A stretch of DNA of 64,000 nucleotides, taken from the NCBI GenBank assembly GCA_965279125.1, contig CBDIHL010000042.1, positions 62,001 through 126,000 on the forward strand, written 5' to 3'. The stretch's first letter is position 1. The number at the start of each line of letters is the position of its first letter. The translations under genes were made by a program, and so were the position numbers. Of this stretch, positions 44,768 through 53,953 are shown piece after piece. The notes beneath the pieces were generated by a model. It did not search any database. It had not been told where the DNA came from and worked only from the letters and a program-made list of their open reading frames with translations. Source of the stretch: Dinoroseobacter sp965279125 (GTDB lineage: Bacteria; Pseudomonadota; Alphaproteobacteria; Rhodobacterales; Rhodobacteraceae).

Positions 44768-45424
44768 CTAGCGCGGATCGGAGCCGGGGTCAGCGGCTGC
44801 CTGCGATTTTCTGCGCAAGCCTGCAAGCTTTTCCTTGAGCCGCCCTTTGCGACGATTCTGATACGCCACCAGCAGCGGCACGCTAATGTAGTAGAAGATC
44901 AGGCCCAGAGTGATGCCGGGCAAAATGCCCCCGACAAGATACGGCAAGAACACCTCGCGCCCGAACACCGACAGATTGCCCCAATCGGCCTGCGCCGAGG
45001 TGAAGATCGCTAGGAAATTATGCCACAGCTCGCCCGTCGCACTGACGAAGCTGTCAACAACGCCGTGCGGCTTGCCTTGCACCGGGGGCGCGCCCAGCAG
45101 CCATGTGCCAAGTTGGAGGTTGATCGTCACAATCAACGGAAACGTCAGCGGGTTGCCAATGAACGTGGTCAGCATGGCCGCTAGAAGATTGCCGCGCATG
45201 ACCCATCCGATCAGCGCAGCCGTGACGAAGTGAAAGCCAAAGAAGGGGGTGAAGCTGGCAATCGTGCCCGCCATGATCCCACGCGCGATGCGGTGCGGCG
45301 GATCAGGCAACCTGCGCAGCCGGTGTTTGACATAGGAAATCGCGCGCCCCCAGCCGCCTTTGGGCCAGAAGCTCTCTTTGACCAGTCTTCCAACCGATCG
45401 CCGATCGCGACGCTTGAAAACCAA
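44768..45424 (-). CDS. DUF2062 membrane protein
   Basis: A 218-residue protein. The start is a TTG at 45424 (reading LVFKRRDRRS) with AAGGA upstream. The DUF2062 core is RIARGIMAGTIASFTPFFGF, then NLLAAMLTTFIGNPLTFPLI and two more hydrophobic segments. It has a Lys/Arg-rich C-terminus. Family members are inner-membrane proteins of unknown role, commonly between rsh and pdxJ in this lineage. Confidence 0.9.
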   Translation of the reverse strand: MVFKRRDRRSVGRLVKESFWPKGGWGRAISYVKHRLRRLPDPPHRIARGIMAGTIASFTPFFGFHFVTAALIGWVMRGNLLAAMLTTFIGNPLTFPLIVTINLQLGTWLLGAPPVQGKPHGVVDSFVSATGELWHNFLAIFTSAQADWGNLSVFGREVFLPYLVGGILPGITLGLIFYYISVPLLVAYQNRRKGRLKEKLAGLRRKSQAAADPGSDPR

Positions 45425-45454
45425 GCTTTCTTCCTTTCAAACCCGCCCGCCTGC

Positions 45455-47575
45455 TTAAGACGCGGACAGAAGGCCATTATGGCGGGACAATTCAGCCACG
45501 TCGCTATCCGCTTCCACTGCGGTCATCACCCGGTGCAGATGCTCGACATCACGCACCTCTACAACCAGCAGAAGACGGTAGAAATCGGGCTTTGTGTCCA
45601 CGAAATCAAGATCACTGATATTGGCACGTTGCTCGCCGATCAATGTGCATATGCGCCCAAGCACGCCTGGATCATTGCCGATTGTCACATTCAGGCTGAC
45701 AGGATGCGCGGCGGCGTGACGCCCGGTTTGCCAGTGCAGATCGACCCAGCGCTCCATATCGTCCTCGACCGCCGTCAGGGCTTCGCAGTCGATGGTATGC
45801 ACGACGACACCCTTGCCGCGCTGTGTGATACCGACGATGCGCTCGCCCGGAACCGCTTGGCAACAGGTGCCGCGCTCGAGATACTGATCCGGGTCAAGGC
45901 CAAGCACCGCGCGATCTGCGTCGATCTCTTCGCCCTCGGCCCCGGTCAGATCGGGGTACAGCACACTGAGCACCCTGCGCGTCGCAATCTCAGCACTGCC
46001 GATGCGCGCAAGCAATTCCTCGCCCCCCTCCAGATCGAGCTGCTTGGCCGCCGTCGCAAGCGCTTTGTCCGTCACGCGCTTGCCGACATGCTCGAACCCC
46101 TGGCGCGCTAGCTCACGCCCCAGCTTGATGAACCGCGCGCGGTCTTCCTCGCGCAAAGACCGCCGGATCGCGGATTTTGCCCGCCCGGTGGTGACGATAT
46201 CAATCCAGGTTGCCTGCGGACGCTGCCCGTCTGCGGTGATAATTTCGACCGATTGGCCATTGCGCAGCCGGGTCCAGAGCGGCACGCGCAACCCGTCCAC
46301 CTTCGCGCCGACACAGCTGTCGCCGATCCGCGTGTGGATCGCGTAGGCGTAGTCCAGCGGCGTCGCCCCTTTGGGCAGCTTGACCACTTCACCTTTGGGC
46401 GTGAAGCAGAACACCTGATCGGTGTACATCTCCATCTTGACGTGTTCGAGGAACTCGCCGTGATCCTCGCCATCCTCGATCCGGTCGGTCAGCGCCTTGA
46501 TCCACTCGCCGGGATCGACCGCGAAGGGGTTTTCTTCCTTCACGCCGTCCTTATAGGCCCAATGCGCCGCGACGCCGGATTCCGCGACATCATGCATCTG
46601 CGAGGTGCGGATCTGGATCTCCACACGCTTGCCATCGCGCCCCGACACCGTGGTGTGGATCGAACGGTAGCCATTTGATTTTGGCTGACTGATAAAGTCC
46701 TTGAAGCGACCTGGCACGGCACGCCAGCGCTGGTGAACGGCCCCCAGCACCGCGTAGCATTCATCTTCGGTCTCCGGGATGACGCGAAAGCCGTAGATAT
46801 CCGACAGGCGCGAGAAGGCCTGTTCTTTCGCCTCCATCTTGCGCCAGATCGAATAGGGCTTCTTGGCGCGTCCATAGACCTTCGCCTCGATCCCCTTCTT
46901 GGCGAGCTCCGTCTCGATATCGGCGGCAATCTTGCGCAGAACATCTCCGGTCTCGCGTTGCAGCGTCACGAAACGGCGCATGATCGACGAACGCCCTTCC
47001 GGGTTCAGCACCCGAAACGACAGGTCTTCGAGTTCCTCACGCACGCCCTGCATCCCCATCCGACCAGCGAGCGGGGCGTAGATATCCATCGTCTCGCGCG
47101 CTTTCTTGATCTGCTTGTCCGGGCGCATATGTCGGATCGTGCGCATGTTGTGCAGGCGGTCGGCCAGTTTGACGAGGATCACCCGCATGTCCTTGGACAT
47201 GGCCATGAACAGCTTGCGGAAGTTTTCGGCCTGCTTGTTCTCGTGACTGCTGAGTTGCAGGTTGGTCAGGTTGGTAACACCATTGACCAATTCCGCCACA
47301 TCCGCGCCGAACAGATCATTCAGCTCTTTATAGGTAGAGCGCGTGTCTTCCAGCGTGTCATGCAAGAGCGCTGTGATGATCGACGCATCATCAAGGCGCT
47401 GTTCGGTCAGCAGGGCGGCGACGGCGACGGGGTGAGTGAAATAAGGCTCGCCCGAGTGGCGCTTCTGGCCATCATGCATCCGGCGGCCATAGTCATAGGC
47501 CGCCGCAATCTTCTCGAAATCCGCATTCGGATTGTAGGCGCGCACGAGGGTCGCAAGATCGTCAGACGTGATCAT
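45455..47575 (-). CDS. Bifunctional (p)ppGpp synthetase/hydrolase
   Basis: A RelA/SpoT homologue of 706 residues that makes and degrades (p)ppGpp. The HD hydrolase domain is near the N-terminus (HPVAVAALL, ALLHDTLEDT, KLADRLHNMRT). The synthetase follows (VIPETEDECYAVLGAVHQRW, NGYRSIHTTV), then TGS (FTPKGEVVKLPKGATPLDYA) and a C-terminal ACT domain. Both active centres look intact, so it is the single long RSH expected in alphaproteobacteria. rpoZ lies just upstream. Confidence 0.97.
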   Translation of the reverse strand: MITSDDLATLVRAYNPNADFEKIAAAYDYGRRMHDGQKRHSGEPYFTHPVAVAALLTEQRLDDASIITALLHDTLEDTRSTYKELNDLFGADVAELVNGVTNLTNLQLSSHENKQAENFRKLFMAMSKDMRVILVKLADRLHNMRTIRHMRPDKQIKKARETMDIYAPLAGRMGMQGVREELEDLSFRVLNPEGRSSIMRRFVTLQRETGDVLRKIAADIETELAKKGIEAKVYGRAKKPYSIWRKMEAKEQAFSRLSDIYGFRVIPETEDECYAVLGAVHQRWRAVPGRFKDFISQPKSNGYRSIHTTVSGRDGKRVEIQIRTSQMHDVAESGVAAHWAYKDGVKEENPFAVDPGEWIKALTDRIEDGEDHGEFLEHVKMEMYTDQVFCFTPKGEVVKLPKGATPLDYAYAIHTRIGDSCVGAKVDGLRVPLWTRLRNGQSVEIITADGQRPQATWIDIVTTGRAKSAIRRSLREEDRARFIKLGRELARQGFEHVGKRVTDKALATAAKQLDLEGGEELLARIGSAEIATRRVLSVLYPDLTGAEGEEIDADRAVLGLDPDQYLERGTCCQAVPGERIVGITQRGKGVVVHTIDCEALTAVEDDMERWVDLHWQTGRHAAAHPVSLNVTIGNDPGVLGRICTLIGEQRANISDLDFVDTKPDFYRLLLVVEVRDVEHLHRVMTAVEADSDVAELSRHNGLLSAS

Positions 47576-47617
47576 GCCCCGCCCTTTCCCGGGCCATCAA
47601 GGCGCACATGTCAGGAC

Positions 47618-47974
47618 CTAGCCCTGGCCTTGAGCTTCCATCAGGGCGCGCAACATTTTCTCTTCCGCAGCGGCATCATCCTCGGGACGATCAGCGCTGC
47701 CCGATTCCATCAAAAGCGCCATGGCATCTTCTTCCGGCTCGTCGACCTCGATCTGGGTCTGGTGGCTTTCGATCATCCGCTCGCGCAAACCTTCCGCTGA
47801 CTGCGTTTCTTCCGCAATCTCGCGCAGGCTGACAACGGGGTTCTTGTCGTTGTCACGATCAATCGTCAGCGCGCTGCCAGACGCGATCTCGCGCGCGCGA
47901 TGCGACGCAAGCATCACCAGCTCGAAGCGGTTGGGGACTTTATCGACGCAATCTTCAACCGTCACACGGGCCAT
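47618..47974 (-). CDS. rpoZ: RNA polymerase omega subunit
   Basis: Small RNA polymerase subunit, 118 residues. MARVTVEDCVDKVPNRFELV and LASHRAREIASGSALTIDRD are the conserved core; the acidic C-terminal tail is longer than in E. coli, as usual here. Omega helps couple polymerase to ppGpp, fitting its place next to rsh. Confidence 0.96.
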   Translation of the reverse strand: MARVTVEDCVDKVPNRFELVMLASHRAREIASGSALTIDRDNDKNPVVSLREIAEETQSAEGLRERMIESHQTQIEVDEPEEDAMALLMESGSADRPEDDAAAEEKMLRALMEAQGQG

Positions 47975-48060
47975 GGGCTACTCCGTTTGCATAAGGGGCG
48001 GATACCGGAAATCCAAAGCCCCAGATACGACCTTGATGAGGGATTGACAAGGGGCGCAGG

Positions 48061-48633
48061 TTATAAGGGCACAACATCTACAGTATCGGCGCTTGGAAGG
48101 GCCTCCAGCATCTGCGCGACGCTGACCCCAAGGATGGGATGTGTCCAGTTGGGCGCAATATCAGCCAATGGTTTCAACACAAATCCGCGCTCCTGCATTC
48201 TAGGGTGCGGCAGGATCAAGCGGTCAGGTGTGTCTGCCATCTGTTTCTCCAAGGGCAGGTCACGCCAAGCGGTTTGCGTCGCCAAATCCGGCTGGATCAG
48301 GTCGCCAAGCGCCAACAGGTCCAAGTCGACGACCCGAGACGCCCAGCGCACCCCGCGCACACGACCGAGCTTTGCCTCGATCTTGTGCAAGGCATCAAGA
48401 ACGCCGCTTGCGTCCAAATCGCTCCCAAACCGGATCGCGGCATTCACAAAATCAGGGCCAGAACCTGCTGGAAAAGCCGGACAGCGAAACAGACGGCTTG
48501 CGACCGCCCCGGAAAACGTCGCCCGAATGTCCTCCATCGCAGCGTGGACCGTTTGCACCGGCGTACCCTGTGAGGACGGCAAATTGGCTCCTAATGCCAC
48601 GAGAGCCGTTCTTTGCCCTTGCACCACCCGCAT
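48061..48633 (-). CDS. folK: 2-amino-4-hydroxy-6-hydroxymethyldihydropteridine diphosphokinase
   Basis: Folate pathway pyrophosphokinase, 190 residues. VALGANLPS, FVNAAIRF and LHKIEAKLGRVRGVRWASRV followed by DLDLLALGD and LPHPRMQERGFVLKPLADI are the HPPK signatures. It lies upstream of rpoZ on the same strand and is divergent from the NYN-domain gene. Confidence 0.96.
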   Translation of the reverse strand: MRVVQGQRTALVALGANLPSSQGTPVQTVHAAMEDIRATFSGAVASRLFRCPAFPAGSGPDFVNAAIRFGSDLDASGVLDALHKIEAKLGRVRGVRWASRVVDLDLLALGDLIQPDLATQTAWRDLPLEKQMADTPDRLILPHPRMQERGFVLKPLADIAPNWTHPILGVSVAQMLEALPSADTVDVVPL

Positions 48634-48719
48634 CCTTCCTTATTTTTGCATCACCCTGGACACACAAACCGCTTTGGCGGCCCGTTTACAGTGCGGTGTA
48701 TGATAGGGCGAGTAGCAAA

Positions 48720-49259
48720 ATGTTTTATAAAGACGACCGATTGGCGCTCTTCATTGACGGCGCGAACCTTTATTCTGCGGCCAAGGGCCTGAGCTTCGAT
48801 ATCGACTACAAGTTGCTGCGCCAAGAGTTTGCACGCCGGGGACGCCTCGTGCGCGCGTTCTACTACACAGCTTTGTTGGAGAACGACGAGTATTCTCCGA
48901 TCAGGCCCCTTGTGGATTGGCTCAATTACAACGGCTTCTCCCTCGTGACCAAACCGGCGCGCGAATATACCGATGCGCAGGGGCGTCGCAAAATCAAAGG
49001 CAATATGGATATCGAGCTGACCGTGGACGCGCTGGAACTGGCCCCGTTCATGGACCATGCGGTGATCTTTTCCGGCGATGGCGACTTCAAGCCGCTGATC
49101 GCTGCGCTGCAACGCAAGGGCGTGCGGGTGTCCGTGGTCTCGACGATGAAATCGCAACCTCCGATGATTTCAGACGAGTTGCGCCGTCAGGCCGATAATT
49201 TCATCGAGCTGGACGATCTGCGCGCGGTGATCGGCAGGGCGCAAAAGGACGATGGCTGA
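48720..49259 (+). CDS. NYN-domain protein (LabA/DUF88 type)
   Basis: A predicted PIN-fold ribonuclease of 179 residues from the ATG at 48720. The acidic active-site residues are in LALFIDGANLYSAA, IKGNMDIELTVDALEL and AVIFSGDGDFKPLI. The substrate is unknown; LabA-like proteins act in RNA metabolism. It is divergent from folK and followed by ispH. Confidence 0.92.
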   Translation: MFYKDDRLALFIDGANLYSAAKGLSFDIDYKLLRQEFARRGRLVRAFYYTALLENDEYSPIRPLVDWLNYNGFSLVTKPAREYTDAQGRRKIKGNMDIELTVDALELAPFMDHAVIFSGDGDFKPLIAALQRKGVRVSVVSTMKSQPPMISDELRRQADNFIELDDLRAVIGRAQKDDG

Positions 49260-49355
49260 TCTTGTGACCCGTGCCAAAGCGCCACCAGATGAGGCAAAAC
49301 ACCGACTGGACCACGCGCAGTACAGGCCATAAGTTTGGCCGCGAAAGGCACATTC

Positions 49356-50315
49356 ATGACCCAGACATCCAAACCGCCGCTAACCTTGTATCTCGCCGCC
49401 CCTCGTGGCTTCTGCGCAGGCGTGGACCGTGCCATCAAAATCGTCGAGATGGCTTTGGATAAATGGGGCGCGCCCGTCTATGTGCGCCACGAGATCGTGC
49501 ATAACAAATTCGTGGTCGACAGCCTGCGCGACAAGGGCGCGGTTTTCGTCAAGGAACTGGACGAGTGCCCCGATGATCGCCCGGTGATCTTCTCTGCCCA
49601 CGGTGTGCCAAAATCCGTGCCCGCCGCGGCTGCGGCGCGCGAGATGGTCTTCGTCGATGCCACCTGCCCGCTGGTCAGCAAGGTCCATATCGAGGCCGAG
49701 CGTCATTCCGAGCGCGGCCTCCAGATGGTCATGATCGGGCATGCGGGCCACCCCGAGACGGTCGGCACCATGGGTCAGTTGCCCGAGGGCGAGGTCCTGC
49801 TGGTCGAGACCGCCGAAGATGTTGCGGGACTTGAGGTGCGCGACCCCGAAGCGCTGGCCTTCATCACGCAGACAACCCTATCGGTTGATGACACCGCCGA
49901 GATTGTCGAGGCGCTGCAAACCCGTTTCCCAGCCATTGTTGGCCCGCATAAAGAAGACATCTGCTACGCGACCACCAACCGGCAGGAGGCCGTCAAGGCA
50001 ATGGCCCCCAAGGCCGATGCGATGCTGGTGGTCGGGGCGCCGAACTCGTCAAACTCCAAGCGACTGGTCGAGGTAGGGCGCAAGGCGGGCTGTGGGTATG
50101 CGCAACTGGTGCAGCGGGCCAGCGACATTGATTGGCGCGCGCTGGAGGGCATCAGCTCCATCGGCATCACCGCCGGGGCGAGCGCGCCCGAGGTGCTGAT
50201 CCGCGAGGTCATTGACGCGTTCCATGCGCGGTTCGACGTGGCAGAAGAGCTGGTTGAGACGGCGGTCGAGAACGTGGAATTTAAGGTGCCTCGGGTGCTC
50301 AGGGTGCCCGCCTAG
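49356..50315 (+). CDS. ispH: 4-hydroxy-3-methylbut-2-enyl diphosphate reductase
   Basis: The last enzyme of the MEP isoprenoid pathway, an iron-sulfur protein of 319 residues from the ATG at 49356 with AAAGG upstream. The three cluster cysteines are in PRGFCAGVDRA, VDATCPLVSK and EDICYATTNRQ. HGVPKS and GAPNSSNSKRL are also conserved. Its TAG overlaps the GTG start of the next gene. Confidence 0.98.
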   Translation: MTQTSKPPLTLYLAAPRGFCAGVDRAIKIVEMALDKWGAPVYVRHEIVHNKFVVDSLRDKGAVFVKELDECPDDRPVIFSAHGVPKSVPAAAAAREMVFVDATCPLVSKVHIEAERHSERGLQMVMIGHAGHPETVGTMGQLPEGEVLLVETAEDVAGLEVRDPEALAFITQTTLSVDDTAEIVEALQTRFPAIVGPHKEDICYATTNRQEAVKAMAPKADAMLVVGAPNSSNSKRLVEVGRKAGCGYAQLVQRASDIDWRALEGISSIGITAGASAPEVLIREVIDAFHARFDVAEELVETAVENVEFKVPRVLRVPA

Positions 50316-50809
50316 TGCTGACGTTCCGCCATGAGACGGCCGAGGACATCGCCACCCTTCACGCCCTGACATATGCCGCTTTCTTGCCGATGGAATTTAG
50401 TGACAATTCCGAGGCAGCCGCCCTTGATCAATTGCGAGAGGACGGCGACCTGTTGTTGTCGCTGATCGCCGAGCGGGACGGAGCCATCGTTGGACACATC
50501 GCCTTCTCCCCGCTCTCTATCGGCGGTCAGACTTTGGACTGGGTCGCCCTTGGTCCTATCTCTGTGACGCCTAGTTTGCAGAAGCAGGGCATCGGAACGG
50601 CGTTGATTGCAGAAGGGCTTCAGCAAATGCGCGAAAGCGGTGCGCGTGGATGTGGCTTGGTTGGCAACCCAACGGTCTATGGGCGGTCGGGTTTCACGTC
50701 GGATGCAGGATTAACCTACCAAGGCTTGCCGCAAGCGCTCGTTCAGTATGTGCATTGGTCCGGCCCAATGCCTAAGGGAGAGTTTCTGTTTGCGCCCGGC
50801 CTTGAATAG
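50315..50809 (+). CDS. GNAT-family N-acetyltransferase
   Basis: A 164-residue acetyltransferase beginning with GTG at 50315, one base overlapping the ispH stop (TAGTG), so translation is coupled. The acetyl-CoA-binding motif is VTPSLQKQGIGTALIAEGL. VALGPISV and GNPTVYGRSGFTSDAG place it in the YhbS-like group. The substrate is unknown. Confidence 0.9.
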   Translation: MLTFRHETAEDIATLHALTYAAFLPMEFSDNSEAAALDQLREDGDLLLSLIAERDGAIVGHIAFSPLSIGGQTLDWVALGPISVTPSLQKQGIGTALIAEGLQQMRESGARGCGLVGNPTVYGRSGFTSDAGLTYQGLPQALVQYVHWSGPMPKGEFLFAPGLE

Positions 50810-50849
50810 AGCTGTTGCATTGTCCCTTGTCCCGAATTGGATGCTCTGA

Positions 50850-51464
50850 ATGATCTCCACCCAGTTCCTCCTCACCGCCCTCGTCGTTGTCCTCGCCCCC
50901 GGCACGGGTGTCCTGTACACCCTCGCGCTTGGCCTCGGACAAGGCAGGCGGGCAGCCTTGTGGGCAGCGCTTGGCTGCACCTTTGGGATCGTCCCGCACC
51001 TTATGGCGGCCACCCTCGGCCTTGCTGCGATCCTGCACACCAGCGCTGTCCTCTTCACCATCGTGAAATTCGCGGGCGTTGCCTATCTGCTGTATCTGGC
51101 GTGGCAGGCGCTTTCATCCGGCGGCGCGCTGGCCATTGATGCCAACCGCACGCCCGAGAACGGTCTTCGGATCGCCCGGCGCGGTGCATTGATCAATATC
51201 CTGAACCCGAAACTGAGCATTTTCTTCCTCGCGTTGCTGCCACCGTTCCTGTCGGGGAACGCGGCCACCGCGACCCTTGAGATGGCCTTGATGGGGGGGA
51301 TCTTCATGGTGATGACCTTCGCGGTGTTCGTGCTCTACGGCCTCTTCGCGGCCCAAGCCCGCGCATGGGTGCTGGGCAGTGAGGTCGTGATGCGCTGGCT
51401 GAACCGCAGCTTCGCGGCCCTGTTTGCAGCACTTGCAGGACGGCTGGCGCTCGAGCGCGCCTGA
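50850..51464 (+). CDS. LysE-family translocator
   Basis: An inner-membrane exporter of 204 residues and about six helices. The N-terminal ALVVVLAPGTGVLYTLALGL and GRRAALWAALGCTFGIVPH are typical (PGP motif as APGTG), as is INILNPKLSIFFLALLPPFL. It probably exports an amino acid or homoserine-lactone-like compound; the substrate is not inferable. Confidence 0.92.
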   Translation: MISTQFLLTALVVVLAPGTGVLYTLALGLGQGRRAALWAALGCTFGIVPHLMAATLGLAAILHTSAVLFTIVKFAGVAYLLYLAWQALSSGGALAIDANRTPENGLRIARRGALINILNPKLSIFFLALLPPFLSGNAATATLEMALMGGIFMVMTFAVFVLYGLFAAQARAWVLGSEVVMRWLNRSFAALFAALAGRLALERA

Positions 51465-51489
51465 ACCAACGGGGCCAAACCTCCCCCCC

Positions 51490-51506
51490 GAGAATTGCAT
51501 ATTCTC
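51490..51506. promoter_or_regulatory. Inverted repeat upstream of DUF3429 gene
   Basis: GAGAAT-TGCAT-ATTCTC, a perfect 6/5/6 dyad in the 98-bp gap before the DUF3429 gene. It is a possible operator; nothing else supports this. Confidence 0.25.
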
Positions 51507-51562
51507 ACCTCAGACTATCCCCCGCCCCTTTACGGCCCAGCGCCAAGCGTTACACATCCGTC

Positions 51563-52018
51563 ATGTTTGCGACGCCCATCCCACGCTCCGCCCTGATCCT
51601 CGGCCTTGCCGGGGTCATCCCGTTTGCCTGGGGCGCATTGACGGTCCTGTCGGCAGATATGGCGTTATGGGGCAGCCAGACGCTCGGGCCGCGTTTTGTG
51701 GGACCTTATATCCAACTGTTCTACGGCTCGATCATTCTCAGCTTCATGTCCGGGGTGCTTTGGGGGTTCGCGACCAAAGCGGACGGCGCGGTCGCAGCAA
51801 CCGGCTACGCGCTGTCGACCATCCCGGCGCTTTGGGCGTTCTTCTTCACCGGGGGCGGGCCATACGCGGCGGCGACATACCTGATCGCGGGCTATCTGGG
51901 ACTGCTCGGCCTCGACTATTTGTTTTGGAAGCAAGGCCTTGCGCCGCCTTGGTGGATGTCTTTGCGTGTCTTGCTGACGGCGCTGGTCGTGATTTGCATC
52001 GGAGTGATCATAATCTGA
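51563..52018 (+). CDS. DUF3429 membrane protein
   Basis: A 151-residue membrane protein with about five helices. LILGLAGVIPFAWGAL, GPYIQLFYGSIILSFMSGVL and WGF, then YLIAGYLGLLGLDYLFWKQG are the family pattern. The function is unknown. The stop TGA overlaps the ATG of the methyltransferase (TGATG). Confidence 0.88.
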   Translation: MFATPIPRSALILGLAGVIPFAWGALTVLSADMALWGSQTLGPRFVGPYIQLFYGSIILSFMSGVLWGFATKADGAVAATGYALSTIPALWAFFFTGGGPYAAATYLIAGYLGLLGLDYLFWKQGLAPPWWMSLRVLLTALVVICIGVIII

Positions 52019-52614
52019 TGGCCGATCCGCAAACTCTGACCGTTTATGCCGCCCAGTTCGCCAAATACGAAGCGCTCGGCATGAACCAAACCCAGACCGA
52101 CAGCTTGCGCGCTTTTCTGGGCCGCCTGAGCCCCGGCGCGCGTATCCTCGATCTGGGCTGCGGTCCGGGCTTGCATGCCGAAGTGATGCTCCGGCACGGT
52201 TTCGCAGTCGAGGCCACCGATGCAACCCAGGAATTTGTCGACACCGCACGATCCAAGGGCATTGCGGCCCGCCTTGCCAGTTTCGATGACCTGACTGAGG
52301 TGGCGGCTTATGATGCGATCTGGGCCAGCTTTAGCTTGCTTCATGCGCCCAAGGCCGACCTGCCGCGCCACCTGAGCGCCATTGCGCGCGCCCTGACCGA
52401 GGGCGGGTGGTTCTTCCTCGGCACCAAGCTGGGCGAGGGGGAACATCGCGACAAAATCGGGCGTTTCTATGCCTATTACACGCAAGCGGAATTGACCGAC
52501 ATGTTGACCCAGGCAGGCTTCACAATTGCCGACACCTATACGGGCACCGAAGCAGGCCTGTCCGGCGAAGTTGCGCCGTTCATCCTGATCCACGCGCAGC
52601 ACCACCATGGCTGA
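52018..52614 (+). CDS. Class I SAM-dependent methyltransferase
   Basis: A 198-residue methyltransferase. The SAM-binding motif I is ARILDLGCGPGLHAEVMLRH, motif II is VEATDATQEFVDTAR, and FDAIW-like YDAIWASFSLLHAP follows. The substrate is unknown. It overlaps DUF3429 by one base and rnhA by eight. Confidence 0.9.
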   Translation: MADPQTLTVYAAQFAKYEALGMNQTQTDSLRAFLGRLSPGARILDLGCGPGLHAEVMLRHGFAVEATDATQEFVDTARSKGIAARLASFDDLTEVAAYDAIWASFSLLHAPKADLPRHLSAIARALTEGGWFFLGTKLGEGEHRDKIGRFYAYYTQAELTDMLTQAGFTIADTYTGTEAGLSGEVAPFILIHAQHHHG

Positions 52615-53065
52615 TCTGTTCGCCTATACCGACGGGGCGTGCTCCGGCAATCCGGGGCCCGGTGGCTGGGGCACGTTGATGATCGCGCGCGATGGAGACA
52701 CTGTCCTCAAAGAGCGTGAGCTGAAAGGCGGCGAGGCCGACACCACCAACAACCGGATGGAACTGCTGGCCGCAATCCATGCACTCGAAAGCCTGTCGCG
52801 GCCCAGCGAGATCACCATCGTCACAGACAGCCAATACGTGAAGAACGGCGTGACAAGCTGGATCCATGGCTGGAAGCGAAACGGCTGGAAAACGGCTGCG
52901 AAGAAGCCCGTCAAGAACGCCGAATTATGGCAACGCCTTGATGCGGCGCAGGCCCGCCACGCCGTCACATGGGAATGGGTTAAAGGTCATGCGGGTCATC
53001 CGGAGAACGAGCGCGCAGATGCCCTCGCCCGCGCAGGCATGGCCCCCTTCAAGCCCTCAAAATGA
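52607..53065 (+). CDS. rnhA: Ribonuclease HI
   Basis: Cleaves RNA in RNA-DNA hybrids. It has 152 residues with the four acidic catalytic residues in YTDGACSGNPGPGGWG, NNRMELLAAIHALE, IVTDSQYVKNG and ERADALA; the handle region WIHGWKRNGWKTAAKKPVKN is intact. It overlaps both neighbours by a few bases. Confidence 0.98.
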   Translation: MADLFAYTDGACSGNPGPGGWGTLMIARDGDTVLKERELKGGEADTTNNRMELLAAIHALESLSRPSEITIVTDSQYVKNGVTSWIHGWKRNGWKTAAKKPVKNAELWQRLDAAQARHAVTWEWVKGHAGHPENERADALARAGMAPFKPSK

Positions 53066-53694
53066 GCGTTCTAGCCCTGCTCGATCTCGCCGCCGTCTTC
53101 GTTTTCGCATTATCAGGCGCGCTGGTCGCCAGTCGCGCGCAACTCGACATCATCGGCTTTGTGTTCATCGCCTGCCTCACGGCCGTGGGCGGCGGCACCG
53201 TGCGTGATCTGCTGCTCGACCGGAACCCGGTGTTCTGGATTGCCGAGCCGATCAACATCGCCGTCGCCTGCGCCGCAGCGATCCTCGTGTTCTTCACCGC
53301 GCATCTGTTGGAAAGCCGCTACAAGAGCATCCTGTGGCTCGACGCTTTGGCCCTCGCGATGGCCGTCTCAGCGGGCGTTGCGGCGGCGCAGGCGATGGAT
53401 CAGGGTCCGGCGGTGACGCTGATCATGGGCGTCCTGACGGGCTGCATGGGCGGGTTGATGCGCGATGTGGTGTGCAACGAGGTGCCGCTGGTGCTGATCA
53501 AGGGCGAGCTTTACGTAACGGCTGCCTTCGCGGGGGCCGGGGCCGCTTTGGTCGCCCCTTTGGTCCTGCCGCACCCGCTCACGGCCCTGACCGCATGCGC
53601 AGGTGTCACATTTATCTTGCGTGGTGGATCAATCTTGTTCGGCTGGGGCTTGCCCGTGTACAAGCCGCGCCCGCCACGCGACGGACCACAGTAA
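53062..53694 (+). CDS. Trimeric intracellular cation channel (UPF0126) family protein
   Basis: A 210-residue membrane protein made of two repeated UPF0126 halves. The first has AVGGGTVRDLLLDRNPVFWI and the second GCMGGLMRDVVCNEVPLVLI, each with the Gly-rich kink of bacterial TRIC channels. About seven helices. It overlaps rnhA by four bases. Confidence 0.92.
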   Translation: MSVLALLDLAAVFVFALSGALVASRAQLDIIGFVFIACLTAVGGGTVRDLLLDRNPVFWIAEPINIAVACAAAILVFFTAHLLESRYKSILWLDALALAMAVSAGVAAAQAMDQGPAVTLIMGVLTGCMGGLMRDVVCNEVPLVLIKGELYVTAAFAGAGAALVAPLVLPHPLTALTACAGVTFILRGGSILFGWGLPVYKPRPPRDGPQ

Positions 53695-53695
53695 G

Positions 53696-53953
53696 CTACT
53701 TGCGTTGGCGGCGGCGGCTCGCGGCCTCTGTCGGCACCAACAACAGCGCGCCTGCCCCGCCGATGATCGCATCCAAGCCCGGCGAGCCAAAACTGAGATT
53801 GAACATCACGCGCGCCATGAACAACAAGATCACACCGCCCAGCGCGATAATGATCGAGGGCAGAATGCCGTTATGGGTCAGCTCCCATTTTTCGGACAAA
53901 TAGCCCACGATCCCGCCGATCATCAGCGCGCCAAAGAATGCGAAAAAGCCCAT
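53696..53953 (-). CDS. Small membrane protein, GlsB/YeaQ-like
   Basis: An 85-residue protein with three hydrophobic segments (FFAFFGALMIGGIVGYLS, ILPSIIIALGGVILLFMARV, LDAIIGGAGALLLVP) and a basic tail. The topology and the second glycine pattern resemble the GlsB/YeaQ/transglycosylase-associated family, but the match is by eye. It starts one base after the fmt stop and is convergent with the TRIC gene. Confidence 0.65.
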   Translation of the reverse strand: MGFFAFFGALMIGGIVGYLSEKWELTHNGILPSIIIALGGVILLFMARVMFNLSFGSPGLDAIIGGAGALLLVPTEAASRRRQRK